Notes: generated from the letters alone by a model not told the origin. 64,000 bases of DNA from Dyella sp. OK004 (GCF_900114495.1 NZ_FOZI01000004.1:1-64000); one strand, 5' to 3'. Positions 25,570 to 34,648 are shown, numbered from the stretch's first letter. Translations and numbers: made by a program.

Positions 25570-25713
25570 TCTGGCACGAATACTGCTTTTACCTCTTCGC
25601 ACTTTCACGGGCAGACGCTGCGCGGAGACGCGCGCTGAGATCGAACGGACAGGGGTTCGATTGCGTGCCGAGAGAGGAAGCGAGACGGCGCCCAATGGGC
25701 GCCGTCGTTTTTT
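25570..25713 (+). ncRNA. candidate small RNA ending at an orphan terminator
   Basis: A strong plus-strand intrinsic terminator (GACGGCGCCC, loop AAT, GGGCGCCGTC at 25684-25706, then GTTTTTT) has no plus-strand gene before it; the nearest gene, mnmG, is on the other strand. The 110 bases before it can form two more hairpins: GCGCG/CGCGC near 25620-25633 and ATCGAAC/GTTCGAT near 25640-25661. A TAGGAT at 25561 is a weak -10 candidate without a clear -35. The 5' end is a guess. It does not match 6S, tmRNA or RNase P RNA by eye. Confidence 0.35.
25684..25713 (+). terminator. orphan intrinsic terminator
   Basis: Perfect 10-bp GC-rich stem (25684-25693 with 25697-25706) and six T residues. The T-run is only on the plus strand, so it points away from mnmG. 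Confidence 0.85.
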
Positions 25714-25729
25714 GTGCCTTGGAATGAGA

Positions 25730-25792
25730 TCTGGCGCCCGGCGGTCTCAGGAACAGGGGGAATCCAGGATGACCGTGTTGCCGGGCGCCAGA
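25730..25792. repeat. palindromic intergenic repeat (REP-like)
   Basis: A 13-base perfect inverted repeat, TCTGGCGCCCGGC (25730-25742) and its complement (25780-25792), encloses 37 bases that include GGGGGAATCCAGGATGAC. That inner string resembles a palindromic repeat common in proteobacterial intergenic DNA. No second copy is seen in this window. The remainder of 25486-26024 outside this and the RNA candidate shows no gene that I can support. Confidence 0.55.
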
Positions 25793-26024
25793 AACCGTAA
25801 TGAACGGTGGCGCAGGCAGCGAGCGCTGCCTCGTCGTAGGGCTGATAGTCGCCCGCGGAGCGTGAATATTGGGTGACTAAAACGGAGATTTGTGCCGGAT
25901 CAGGGCAGCTGATGACGCTGTGCGTCATTCCGTGATGAAGGGCCGGGTAGAGCGTGATTTCCATCACATTTGTGGCATGCCTGTTGCTTCCTCTCCCCTG
26001 CAGGACTCGCAAGGGGATGGAGCA

Positions 26025-26210
26025 ATGGACACGAACTTCGATTTTGAACGGCTGTACCCGCACCACGATCTGCTGATCGAGATCGGCCGCGTCGAAATGG
26101 CCATCGAGCATCTGGATCTGCGCGCCGAAGAAGAGCAGCGCACGCTGCGTCCACGCCTTGAGTCGCGCATGCATCGCTTGCGCGATGCGCTGGATCATCT
26201 GGCCGCCTGA
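26025..26210 (+). CDS. small hypothetical protein
   Basis: A 61-residue acidic, helix-rich protein, opening MDTNFDFERLYPHHDLLIEIG and ending RLRDALDHLAA. It has no signal peptide or membrane segment, and I recognise no family. The ATG has AAGGGG 8 bases upstream; the frame runs 45 codons further upstream without a ribosome site. The heptad-like spacing of Leu and charged residues suggests a helical hairpin or coiled coil. It faces pepN tail to tail. Confidence 0.55.
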   Translation: MDTNFDFERLYPHHDLLIEIGRVEMAIEHLDLRAEEEQRTLRPRLESRMHRLRDALDHLAA

Positions 26211-26315
26211 ATCACCGCGCCCGGCATCCGCGCCGGCCGCTCACCGCATGAAGCCGCCCGGGTGACCCGTCGATGACGGGCAACACCCGGGGCGGATCCA
26301 GCCAACCGGGATCGA

Positions 26316-28967
26316 TCAATCGTGCAGCATGCTCTGCACGATTTCCGTGAGGTTGCGCGACAACGCGGTCCGCTCCGCCAATTCAGCGATGGCGGCCCGT
26401 GCTTGCGCACGCCGCACCGGCTCCAGCCGGCGCCAGCCGTTGAAGGCGGTAGCGAGTCGCGCCGCAACCTGCGGGTTGAGCGCGTCGAGCTGCGCCAGCC
26501 GTTCCGCCAGCAGGCGATAGCCGGCGCCGTCGGCTTGATGGAAGCCCGCGGGATTGCTGCGTGCCCACGCGCCGAACAGCGCATTGACGCGATTGGGGTT
26601 TTTCAGCGTGAACGTCGGGTCACGCTCCAGTTCACGCACGCTTGCCAGCGAGGCGGCCCCGCGCCGCTGCGTTTGCACGTTGAACCACTTGTCCAGCGCG
26701 AGCGGGTTGTCGGCATAGCGTTCGCGGAAATGCGCCAGCGCGGCCGCTGCCTGCGGTACATCCGTACGCACCAGCACCGACAGCGCGGCGAGGCGGTCGG
26801 TCATGCTCGGCGCCTGTTCGTATTGCAGGGCGGCAAGTGTTTGCCCCTGCTCCGTATCGAGCAGAGAAATCAGTTCCAGCACGCGCCGTTTCAGCCGGCG
26901 CTGCGCCTGGCTGGCAGCGTCGAGCTGTCCGTTGGTGGCCTGCGCCAGCGTGCGATAGCGCTGCAGCAGCGTCGCCGCGCCGATGCGGGTAGCGAGCCGG
27001 CGCTGCAGCTCCTGGCGCAAGGCATGAATGCGATCGGGATCGGCTTCGCGCTCACGCTCGGCCAACTCCACTTCGCCTGGTGGCGTCATTACTTCAGCCA
27101 GCAAGGCGTCGTCCACGTTGCCATCGGCAAACAGACCGGCCAGTGCATCGCACCAGGCGACGATTGCCGCGTCGTTGCCGCCTTCGCGCAGTGCCTCGTA
27201 AGCGCGCATCGCCAATTGCTGGCCAGCCTCCCAGCGATTGAAGCCATCGATGTCGTGACGCAGCAGCAAGGCGAGCTCCGCCGGGGAGTCATGGCTCTCA
27301 AGGACCACCGGCGCGGAGAAGCCACGCAGTAGCGAAGGCACCGGCTCAGCACCGACCTCGCGGAACACGAAGCGCTGCTCGGCCTTGTCGAGTACGACAA
27401 CGAGCTCGGTGTCACCGCTGGACGGGTGGCCGTCCAGATGCAGCGGCAACATATGACCGTCGCGGGTAAACAAGGCCAGCTTCACCGGAATCGGCAGCGT
27501 CTGTTTCTCAGGTTGATTGGGCGCGGCCGGCGTGTGCTGCGACAAGGTTAACGTGAACTCCCGCCGTGCCGCATCGTAGTCGCGCCGCGCCCTCAGTCGC
27601 GGCGTGCCGGCCTGGGCATACCAGGCGAGGTAAGGCGTGAGGTCGACTTGGTTCGCTTCGCCGAGCGCGCCGAGAAAATCCTCCAGCGTCGCGGCGCGGC
27701 CATCGTTGATCTCGAAATAGCGATCCATGCCGCGCCGGAAACCATCCTTGCCCAGGCGCCCCGCCAACATGCGTACCAGCTCTGAACCTTTCTCGTACAC
27801 CGTGGCGGTGTAGAAATTGTTGATCTCGCTGTACTGCGCAGGGCGTACCGGATGCGCCAGCGGGCCGGCATCTTCCGGGAACTGCGCGCGGCGCAGCAGG
27901 GCCACATCCTCGATGCGCTTCAGCGGCAGCGAGTTCATGTCCGCCGAGAACTGCTGCTCGCGGAACACGGTGAGGCCTTCTTTAAGCGACAGCTGAAACC
28001 AGTCACGGCAGGTGACGCGGTTGCCGCTCCAGTTATGGAAATACTCGTGCGCCACCACCGCCTCCACCGCGCGATATTCGTCGTCGGTGGTGGAATCCGG
28101 ATCGGCCAGCAGGTACTTGGCGTTGAAGATGTTGAGGCCCTTGTTCTCCATCGCACCCATGTTGAAATCGTGCGTGGCGACAACATGAAACACGTCGAGA
28201 TCGTAATTGCGCCCGTAGGCCTGCTCGTCCCAGCGCATGGAGCGCTCTAGCGCGTCCATGGCGTAGTGGCAGCGGTCAATCACGTTCGCTTCCGACCACA
28301 TCACCAGCTTCACCGCGCGACCATCGGCCGTGGCGTAATCGCGCTCGATCTTCTCGAGTCGCCCGGCGACCAAGGCGAACAGATAACTGGGCTTGGGGTG
28401 CGGGTCGACAAAGCGCGCCCAATGGCGGCCACCTTCCAGTAGGCCCGCACCGTCCGGATTGCCTCCGGCCAGCAGCACCGGAAAGCGCTCGCGGTCGGCG
28501 CGCAAGGTCACCGTGTAGCTGGCCAGCACATCCGGGCGATCGGGAAAGAATGTGATATGCCGGAAACCTTCAGCCTCGCATTGGGTGAGCAGGAAGCCCG
28601 TCTCGCGCGAGCCAGAAAGGTACAGGCCTTCCAGCGCGGTATTCGCCGCCGGGTGTAGCCGCACGCGGGTTTCGAGCACGCTGCCGTCCTGTGCGCCGTC
28701 GATCTCCAAGTGGCTGTCGTCGTGGCGATAGCTGCCCGATTCGAGGGGTTTGCCATCAAGCGCGATAGCCAACAGCTCCAGAGCTTCGCCATCCAGCCGC
28801 AACGGCACCTGTTGCGCAGGATCGTGGCGCAGGTGCAGGCGTGCGTTGACTTCGCTGGCGTCGATGCCCAGATCGAAATCCAGCTCCACGCGCTCCACGC
28901 GCCAGGCCGGCGCACGGTACTCGCTGAGGCGGATCGGGGAGGGAGACTGGTCGTTGCGTGCGTTCAT
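26316..28967 (-). CDS. pepN: aminopeptidase N
   Basis: An 883-residue M1-family zinc aminopeptidase, close in length to E. coli PepN (870). The substrate-binding GAMEN motif is at 271-275. Zinc ligands are in HEYFH (307-311) with the third ligand Glu330 in LSLKEG. Four-domain layout with a long helical C-terminus. It removes N-terminal residues from peptides in the cytoplasm during protein turnover. It stands alone, divergent from the aldose epimerase gene. Confidence 0.96.
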   Translation of the reverse strand: MNARNDQSPSPIRLSEYRAPAWRVERVELDFDLGIDASEVNARLHLRHDPAQQVPLRLDGEALELLAIALDGKPLESGSYRHDDSHLEIDGAQDGSVLETRVRLHPAANTALEGLYLSGSRETGFLLTQCEAEGFRHITFFPDRPDVLASYTVTLRADRERFPVLLAGGNPDGAGLLEGGRHWARFVDPHPKPSYLFALVAGRLEKIERDYATADGRAVKLVMWSEANVIDRCHYAMDALERSMRWDEQAYGRNYDLDVFHVVATHDFNMGAMENKGLNIFNAKYLLADPDSTTDDEYRAVEAVVAHEYFHNWSGNRVTCRDWFQLSLKEGLTVFREQQFSADMNSLPLKRIEDVALLRRAQFPEDAGPLAHPVRPAQYSEINNFYTATVYEKGSELVRMLAGRLGKDGFRRGMDRYFEINDGRAATLEDFLGALGEANQVDLTPYLAWYAQAGTPRLRARRDYDAARREFTLTLSQHTPAAPNQPEKQTLPIPVKLALFTRDGHMLPLHLDGHPSSGDTELVVVLDKAEQRFVFREVGAEPVPSLLRGFSAPVVLESHDSPAELALLLRHDIDGFNRWEAGQQLAMRAYEALREGGNDAAIVAWCDALAGLFADGNVDDALLAEVMTPPGEVELAEREREADPDRIHALRQELQRRLATRIGAATLLQRYRTLAQATNGQLDAASQAQRRLKRRVLELISLLDTEQGQTLAALQYEQAPSMTDRLAALSVLVRTDVPQAAAALAHFRERYADNPLALDKWFNVQTQRRGAASLASVRELERDPTFTLKNPNRVNALFGAWARSNPAGFHQADGAGYRLLAERLAQLDALNPQVAARLATAFNGWRRLEPVRRAQARAAIAELAERTALSRNLTEIVQSMLHD

Positions 28968-29034
28968 GGGGACTGCAGGGCCGAGATGGGACGGATCAGG
29001 CTAACATGCGGCGTTTTGGGGCCGGGACAAGCCA

Positions 29035-30039
29035 ATGGCGGCATACCACGCGGAGCGGGCCAGTCTGGGGCCGCATGACATCGTCGTACTGCGCGATCCT
29101 GCGCATGGGCGGTGCGTGCGCATCGCGCGGCGCGGCGCCACCGTGATCGCGCTGGAGCAGACGCTGCGCGGCGCAACGTGCGACCTCGCTGACGGCTATC
29201 GTGACGCGGCGGAACTGGACAGTCGCCCCAGCTCCCGCTTCGCCATCATGGCGCCGTTCGCCAACCGCATCGCCGATGCGCGCTATGTGTTCGACGGCCA
29301 GGCGCACGATCTGCAGCCCGGTGTGGAAGGCGCACAGCGCGCGGCTCGTCATGGCTTTGTGCGTGGCGTGGATTTCGAGATCGCCGAGCTGAAGGCGGAT
29401 GAGCAAAGCGCCCGCGTCAGCTTCTTCACCTCGGCGATCCGCCCGGGCGTGCATCCGGGTTATCCGTTTGCGATCGACCTGACGGTCACGTACATCCTGG
29501 ATAACGGCGGCCTGACTCTGGAGGTACGCATGCGCAATGCCGGCGAACAGGCCGCGCCGTGCTTCTTCGGCTGGCATCCGTACTTCCGCTTTGACGGCAC
29601 GTCCATAGATACGTGGGAGCTGCAGATCCCCGCCGCGACCCTGGTGCGCACCGACGCCGATTACATTCCTTTGCCGGGCATCGCGGCGCAGGTGAGGATG
29701 GATGACGCACCCGCGCTGGATTTCCGCCACCGAAAGCGCATCGACGGGCGCGAGATCAACCATGCCTATACCGACTTGCAACGCGACGCCGATGGGCGTG
29801 CGCGTACTCGCCTGCGCGATCCGTCCAGCGGACTCGGCATCGCCGTGTGGCAGGAGTCCGGAGTGATGCTGGCCTTCACCGCCGACACCGTGACGCGCAA
29901 TGTACGCGGCTCGATCGCACTGGAGCCGATGGAAAGCTGGTCCGACGCGTTCAATCGCCCCGATTGTGCGGCGGCAATCCGCCTTGAGCCGGGCACCGAG
30001 CGCGTCTTTCGTTGTGGTGTGGAGATCGAATTGCCATGA
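29035..30039 (+). CDS. aldose 1-epimerase family protein
   Basis: A 334-residue GalM-like beta-sandwich protein. Family features are the NR in MAPFANRIADARY (about 79-91), the HGF segment AARHGFVRGVDF and the FGWHPYFRF segment with the catalytic-type His. A Glu near the C-terminus in IALEPMESWSDAF fits the catalytic base. It likely interconverts alpha and beta anomers of an aldose; the sugar is not evident. Its stop overlaps the next gene's ATG, so the two are probably co-translated. Confidence 0.87.
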   Translation: MAAYHAERASLGPHDIVVLRDPAHGRCVRIARRGATVIALEQTLRGATCDLADGYRDAAELDSRPSSRFAIMAPFANRIADARYVFDGQAHDLQPGVEGAQRAARHGFVRGVDFEIAELKADEQSARVSFFTSAIRPGVHPGYPFAIDLTVTYILDNGGLTLEVRMRNAGEQAAPCFFGWHPYFRFDGTSIDTWELQIPAATLVRTDADYIPLPGIAAQVRMDDAPALDFRHRKRIDGREINHAYTDLQRDADGRARTRLRDPSSGLGIAVWQESGVMLAFTADTVTRNVRGSIALEPMESWSDAFNRPDCAAAIRLEPGTERVFRCGVEIELP

Positions 30040-30986
30040 GTGTGGTCCTGCCGGATATCGAACAGATCCACGATGCCGCCGCACGCATCGCGCCGTATGC
30101 GGTCGTCACGCCGGTGCTGCGCAGCGCACGACTCGATGCGCTGGTTGGCGCAGAGCTGCATTTCAAATGCGAGAACCTGCAGCGCGGCGGCGCCTTCAAA
30201 TTTCGCGGTGCCTGCAATGCCGTGTGGTCGCTGGACGACGAGCAGGCCGCACGCGGCGTTGTCACGCATTCGTCCGGCAACCACGGCAACGCGCTGGCGT
30301 TGGCGGCAGCGACGCGAGGCATTCCCGCGCATGTCGTGGTGCCTGAAGGCGCCGTGCGTGCCAAGCTCGAAGCGATCCAACAGGCCGGCGCTGTGTTGCA
30401 CCGCTGTGCGCCCACACAAGCAGCGCGTGAAGCGGCGGCGGCAGAAGTGCAACGACAGACCGGCGCGGAGCTGGTGCATCCCTATGCCGACGCGCGCGTA
30501 ATGGCCGGGCAGGGCACCTTGGTGCTGGAGTTGATGCGTCAGGTCGAGGCGCTGGACGCCTTGATCACGCCCGTCGGCGGCGGCGGTCTCGCTGCTGGTT
30601 GCGCCATCGCGGCGCATGGCATCGATCCCGCACTCACCATGTACGGCGCAGAGCCGGCGGGTGCCGACGATGCCGCGCAATCGCTGGCGCGTGGCGCGCG
30701 AATCGATTCGCTGCAGGCCGACACCATCTGCGACGGTTTGCGCACGCTGATCGGTGAGCCGAATTTCGCCGCCTTGCTCAGTCATCGCACCCAGGTGATC
30801 ACCGTGACCGATGAGGAAACCATCGCTGCGATGAAGCTGCTGTGGCGCGAGCTGAAACTGGTGGTGGAGGTATCCAGCGCCACTGTGCTCGCCGCCGCAC
30901 TGAAACAACGCGAGCACTTCACCGGCCGTCGCGTGGGCCTGGTGCTCACCGGCGGCAATGTCGATCTGGACGCCTTGCCGTGGTGA
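30036..30986 (+). CDS. PLP-dependent threonine/serine dehydratase or racemase
   Basis: A 316-residue fold-type II PLP enzyme. Lys55 in GAFKFRGA is the cofactor lysine, SSGNHGNALA binds the phosphate-proximal region and GGGGLAAG forms the phosphate loop. Its length and lack of an ACT domain fit the catabolic threonine dehydratase or serine racemase group, distinct from the biosynthetic IlvA at 62050. The ATG overlaps the epimerase stop by 4 bases. The reaction cannot be fixed between dehydration and racemisation. Confidence 0.85.
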   Translation: MSVVLPDIEQIHDAAARIAPYAVVTPVLRSARLDALVGAELHFKCENLQRGGAFKFRGACNAVWSLDDEQAARGVVTHSSGNHGNALALAAATRGIPAHVVVPEGAVRAKLEAIQQAGAVLHRCAPTQAAREAAAAEVQRQTGAELVHPYADARVMAGQGTLVLELMRQVEALDALITPVGGGGLAAGCAIAAHGIDPALTMYGAEPAGADDAAQSLARGARIDSLQADTICDGLRTLIGEPNFAALLSHRTQVITVTDEETIAAMKLLWRELKLVVEVSSATVLAAALKQREHFTGRRVGLVLTGGNVDLDALPW

Positions 30987-30995
30987 TGTATCTGT

Positions 30996-31883
30996 CTATC
31001 CGGGGCTGCGCCGAAACCGCAAGCCGCTGACGGCCATCAACCCAAGCAGCACGAACGCGATGCCCACGGCCTCCATCGCCGAGGGCTGCTCGTGCAGGAT
31101 CGCCCAGGCCAGCAGCACGCTGACGATCGGCACGCCAAGACTCGACAAGCTCGCCACCGCCGTCGGCAGGCGCTGCAGCACGATCAGCCACAACCCCCAG
31201 GCCACACTGGACGCCAGCACCACGCTGTAAGCCAGACCGCCGACAAAACCCCAGCTCCAGTTGATCGGCCGCTGCGGCGTCAGCATGGCGAGCACACACA
31301 ACGCCAGCGCGCCGAACAACATCTGCCAGGCCGTCAGGTTCAACGGCGACGGCGCATGGCGTTGGAACATGCGCTTGCTCAGCACCGTGCCCATCGCCCA
31401 CGCGGCACCCGCCGCGATCGCCAGCAGCGTGCTGCCGGCACTGCCCATGCTGCGCCAGGGTTCGATGATGCAGATGAGCCCGACGCCGGCCAGCCCGATG
31501 CCGATCCAATGGCGCGAGGTCGGCTTTTCGCGTAGCACCACCCAGGCCAGCAACACGGCCCAGAACGGCATGGTGTAAGCGAGCAACGCGATGCGTCCGG
31601 CACCGCCCTCGACCAGCGCCCATTGCCCCAGTCCCTGAAACGCGGCGGTCTGGCACAGGCCGATCAACACCGTGAGCTGCAGCGGCGGCGGCCGCAACGA
31701 TTGCCGTGTGGCCAGAAGGACGGCAAACAACACCAGCGCACCCAAGACATAACGCAGAGCGGCGAACTGAAACGGGCCGGCGTGCTGCAGCACCTGCTTC
31801 ATCACGATCCAGCTGTAAGCCCAGATCAGGATGGTGACGAGCAGGGCCGCTACGGCGCCGCGTTGAGATAGCTGAGAAGGCAT
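30996..31883 (-). CDS. EamA/DMT family transporter
   Basis: A 295-residue inner-membrane protein with ten hydrophobic helices in two homologous EamA halves. Typical segments are ALLVTILIWAYSWIVMK at the start, LLAYTMPFWAVLLAW in the first half and SLGVPIVSVLLAWAILHE in the second. DMT transporters export metabolites or amino acids; the substrate is unknown. The start MPSQLSQ is favoured over a longer frame by 14 codons, though neither has a clear ribosome site. It converges on the PLP gene, with 9 bases between the stops. Confidence 0.87.
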   Translation of the reverse strand: MPSQLSQRGAVAALLVTILIWAYSWIVMKQVLQHAGPFQFAALRYVLGALVLFAVLLATRQSLRPPPLQLTVLIGLCQTAAFQGLGQWALVEGGAGRIALLAYTMPFWAVLLAWVVLREKPTSRHWIGIGLAGVGLICIIEPWRSMGSAGSTLLAIAAGAAWAMGTVLSKRMFQRHAPSPLNLTAWQMLFGALALCVLAMLTPQRPINWSWGFVGGLAYSVVLASSVAWGLWLIVLQRLPTAVASLSSLGVPIVSVLLAWAILHEQPSAMEAVGIAFVLLGLMAVSGLRFRRSPG

Positions 31884-32158
31884 GACGTCGCAAGCGAGAG
31901 AGGAGCGAAAACTTGCGCATCGCACGCGAGACAGGTTGCGATGGCAAGAAGATCGCCAAGCTTACTAGGCGTCGCACACGCGTCACTCGATGAGAGCAAG
32001 CGGCTTATGTGAAAGAGATGTGCAAGCTTCGCGCCGAGCCCGACATTGAAAGTCGGCGGGTCATTCGTGTTTCTTGAGGGCCATCACACTTTAAGCACGC
32101 CGGTTGTTTCATCGTCGCCGACACAATTTATGTACCAGCATCGACCACAGGGGGGCTA

Positions 32159-32929
32159 ATGATCGAGCTGGAGATGCAGATCCTTTCGGATCGTCGCGAG
32201 GGATTGCTCGTCGAACTCGGTCGCGTGGTTGTCGCCAACGGCTTTACGCTGTTGCGGCAGCGTCTGTCCCAGGACAGCAGAGGCACGTGGCTGGTGATGA
32301 TCGTGCGTGGCGCTGCCGAACGTCAGCTGGCGCTCGAAGAAGAGCTCGCCACGCATAGTCGGGTGCTCAGCTTCGAAGTGGCGCTTGCCGAAGGCGGCAC
32401 GCTGCCTGCGCAACCCGCGCCCGTCGCCACGCGGCCTTCGATGGCCGCTGCGCCCTCTGCGCCATCCGCCGCAGCACCCGAGGCCGGCCCGGATGTACGC
32501 CAGGTAGAGAGCACCTTGCCGCAACTGGCGCGTGACTATCCCAAGATTTTCCCGTGGCTGCTCACGCTCGAACGCGCAGTGGCGGCGGACGCTCGCGAAG
32601 CTTCGCTGCAGCTGGCGGGGCGTCGTACCGGCGCGTGGGTGTACAAGCGCGACTATGCGATGGGCGCCAAGCTTGGTTTGCCCGATGCGATCAAGCGTAT
32701 CGCCGTGCCTGCCATGCGCGAACTGACAACCGTCGACTGGCGCGACGGACAGTTGCATATCCAGAACAGCCCAATCTGCTCGCCCGGCAGTCACTCTGGT
32801 TGCCGGTTTTTCAGCGGCTATCTCGAAGGCGTGCTCGGCGGCTCGGTGGCGCCGCAGACGGTGTTCGTGCGCAGCCTCTACTGCCGCAGCACCGGAGCGG
32901 GGAGCTGCATTCTGGAAATCTCGCACTAA
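32159..32929 (+). CDS. protein with ACT-like N-terminus and V4R-like cysteine domain
   Basis: A 256-residue soluble protein. Residues about 1-80 have an ACT-like beta-alpha pattern (MQILSDRREGLLVELGRVV, then TWLVMIVRG). A Pro/Ala linker (about 85-110) leads to a C-terminal domain resembling 4-vinyl reductase (V4R) domains, with FFSGYLEGVLGG and VRSLYCRSTGAGSC. Four cysteines, 207, 215, 242 and 250, cluster there and could bind a metal or ligand. V4R domains are small-molecule sensors in many regulators. No output domain is seen. The MHYT gene follows by 156 bases. Confidence 0.6.
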   Translation: MIELEMQILSDRREGLLVELGRVVVANGFTLLRQRLSQDSRGTWLVMIVRGAAERQLALEEELATHSRVLSFEVALAEGGTLPAQPAPVATRPSMAAAPSAPSAAAPEAGPDVRQVESTLPQLARDYPKIFPWLLTLERAVAADAREASLQLAGRRTGAWVYKRDYAMGAKLGLPDAIKRIAVPAMRELTTVDWRDGQLHIQNSPICSPGSHSGCRFFSGYLEGVLGGSVAPQTVFVRSLYCRSTGAGSCILEISH

Positions 32930-33085
32930 GCGTCGATCTGTGCAGCCGGCTCACACCCGCTGCACAGATCGAACTAGAGAGCCTGTACCCGGCCAGGCTT
33001 GCACGAGAGCACGACCGGCGCTCGCCGCCGGCAACAAGACGTCTGTCCGACTTACTCACTAGCCGATCCATTGAGGAGGAGTGTC

Positions 33086-33829
33086 ATGCCTGAGCATCAG
33101 AGCTACAACCTGTTGCTGGTCGTCCTTTCGTACGTCATTTCCGTGCTCGGTTCGTTTACCGCACTGCAGCTGGCCGTGGTCATTCCGCTCGCGCAAAACG
33201 GCCGTCAGCGCACCGCTGCCGTGCTGGCCGCTGGCGCGGCGATGGGCGTGGGCGCGATCTGGGCCATGCATTTCATCGCCATGCTGGCCTGCGACATGGG
33301 TATGCCGGTGACCTACGACGTGACACTTACCGCGCTGTCGGCGGTACTTGCCTTCGGTGCCTGTTCGCTCGGTCTGGCCATTGCCAGCAGCGGCACTTTC
33401 GCCTGGTCCAAGCTGGTACTGGCCGGCATCTGCATGGGCCTGGGTGTGACTGGCATGCATTACCTCGGCATGGCCGCGGTGATGATGGGTGCGTTCATCA
33501 GCTACAACATGAACCTGGTCGTTGCCTCGTTGGCGATCGCCGTCGTGGCATCCATCGTCGCGCTGTGGCTGGCGTTCAACCTGCGCGGTCCGCTGCAGAT
33601 GATCGGCAGCGCGCTGGTAATGGGCGTGGCCGTCTGCGGCATGCACTACACCGGCATGGCCGCGGTGAGCATCGACGACAACGGCGGTCAGCTGCCGGCG
33701 AACTATGCCAACGGCATGCGCGGCGACAACCTGGGTCTGAGCATTTTCGTCGTGGCCCTGCTACTGCTGGTGGTGGTGCTGGTGCTCAACCATCTGCGCC
33801 AGCGCCGGCGCGCGATGATCAGCATCTGA
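33086..33829 (+). CDS. stand-alone MHYT-domain integral membrane protein
   Basis: A 247-residue protein with seven hydrophobic helices and three MHYT-type motifs: AMHFIAM, MHYLGMAAV and MHYTGMAAV. MHYT domains are proposed to bind copper and sense oxygen, CO or NO, and are normally fused to GGDEF/EAL or other output domains. Here the protein ends a few residues after the last helix in a basic tail (LRQRRRAM), so no output domain is attached. The RBS GAGGAGG is 6-7 bases before the ATG; a longer frame of 29 codons is not supported. Confidence 0.88.
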   Translation: MPEHQSYNLLLVVLSYVISVLGSFTALQLAVVIPLAQNGRQRTAAVLAAGAAMGVGAIWAMHFIAMLACDMGMPVTYDVTLTALSAVLAFGACSLGLAIASSGTFAWSKLVLAGICMGLGVTGMHYLGMAAVMMGAFISYNMNLVVASLAIAVVASIVALWLAFNLRGPLQMIGSALVMGVAVCGMHYTGMAAVSIDDNGGQLPANYANGMRGDNLGLSIFVVALLLLVVVLVLNHLRQRRRAMISI

Positions 33830-33851
33830 GTCCGGAGCAGGAGCATCGCCT

Positions 33852-33908
33852 CCCAACCTCCCCCTGCGCCCGAAGGGAATCCCCTTTTCGGGACAAAGCA
33901 GGGGGAGC
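33852..33908. repeat. GC-rich palindromic repeat, family A, copy 1
   Basis: CTCCCCCTGC (33858-33867) pairs with GCAGGGGGAG (33898-33907). An inner stem CCCGAAGGG/CCC..TTCGGG gives one long hairpin. The outer motif CTCCCAACCTCCCCCTG is shared with the copies near 44903, 53388 and 57282. It sits between the MHYT gene and tag and could act as a transcription stop or RNA stabiliser. Confidence 0.75.
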
Positions 33909-33953
33909 GGCAAGGGCGTTATGCTGCGGCTCTCTCACCCGGAACCAGGTCCG

Positions 33954-34529
33954 ATGAAGCCAGTCACCCGATGCAGTTGGGCCAATAGCAGCGACATCGA
34001 GCGCGACTATCACGACACCGAGTGGGGCGTACCGCTGCACGACGACCGCGGCCTGTTCGAATTTCTGGTGCTGGAAGGCGCGCAGGCCGGGTTGTCCTGG
34101 CGCACCGTGCTGGCCAAGCGCGAGCGCTATCGCGACGTGTTCCATCAGTTCGACATCGCCCGCGTCGCCGCGATGAAGGATCGAGAGCTGGAAAAGCTGC
34201 TGCTGGACCCCGGCATCATCCGCAATCGCCTCAAGATCAGCTCAGCACGAGACAACGCGCTCGCCTCGCTCAAGGTGATCGACGAATTCGGCAGTCTCGA
34301 CGCCTACCTGTGGTCCTTTGTCGACGGCAAGCCTGTGCTCAACCACTGGCGCGACCGCGGCAGGGTGCCAGCCAGTACACCGCTGTCCGATCGCCTGAGC
34401 AAGGACCTGCGCAAGCGCGGCTTCCGTTTCGTCGGCAGCACCATCTGCTACGCCTTCATGCAGGCCACCGGCATGGTCAATGACCACATCATCACCTGCT
34501 TCCGACACCACGCCGGTGGCGGAAAGTAA
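33954..34529 (+). CDS. tag: DNA-3-methyladenine glycosylase I
   Basis: A 191-residue base-excision repair glycosylase that removes 3-methyladenine. Matching E. coli Tag, the zinc-binding residues are Cys7 (RCSWAN), His20 (YHDTEWGVP), His178 and Cys182 (HIITCFRH). The aromatic pocket region ILVLEGAQAGLSWRTVL-type segment and the FRFVGSTICYAFMQATGMVNDH ending are typical. The start is the ATG of MKPVTR. It stands alone between two palindromic elements. Confidence 0.95.
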   Translation: MKPVTRCSWANSSDIERDYHDTEWGVPLHDDRGLFEFLVLEGAQAGLSWRTVLAKRERYRDVFHQFDIARVAAMKDRELEKLLLDPGIIRNRLKISSARDNALASLKVIDEFGSLDAYLWSFVDGKPVLNHWRDRGRVPASTPLSDRLSKDLRKRGFRFVGSTICYAFMQATGMVNDHIITCFRHHAGGGK

Positions 34530-34598
34530 GGGCCGCAGCTCTTCTATGCTTTCGGCCGTGACAGGGGCTTAAGCCGCACTGCATCATTCTCGGTATCA

Positions 34599-34619
34599 GC
34601 CGGCACAAGTTGTGCCGGC
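34599..34619. promoter_or_regulatory. 21-base palindrome upstream of the MBL-fold gene
   Basis: GCCGGCACAA and its exact complement surround one central base. The element ends 29 bases before the metallo-hydrolase ATG. It could be a repressor operator at the promoter, or an RNA hairpin in the leader. There is no T-run, so a terminator for tag is unlikely. Confidence 0.4.
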
Positions 34620-34648
34620 GCCACCCACGGCGCGAGGGCCGATCCACG

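Noticed and set aside
25605-26198. 197-codon minus-strand frame in the gap after mnmG
   Set aside because: It reads through the palindromic repeat and terminator and overlaps the small plus-strand gene. Part of it looks like translated repeat sequence.
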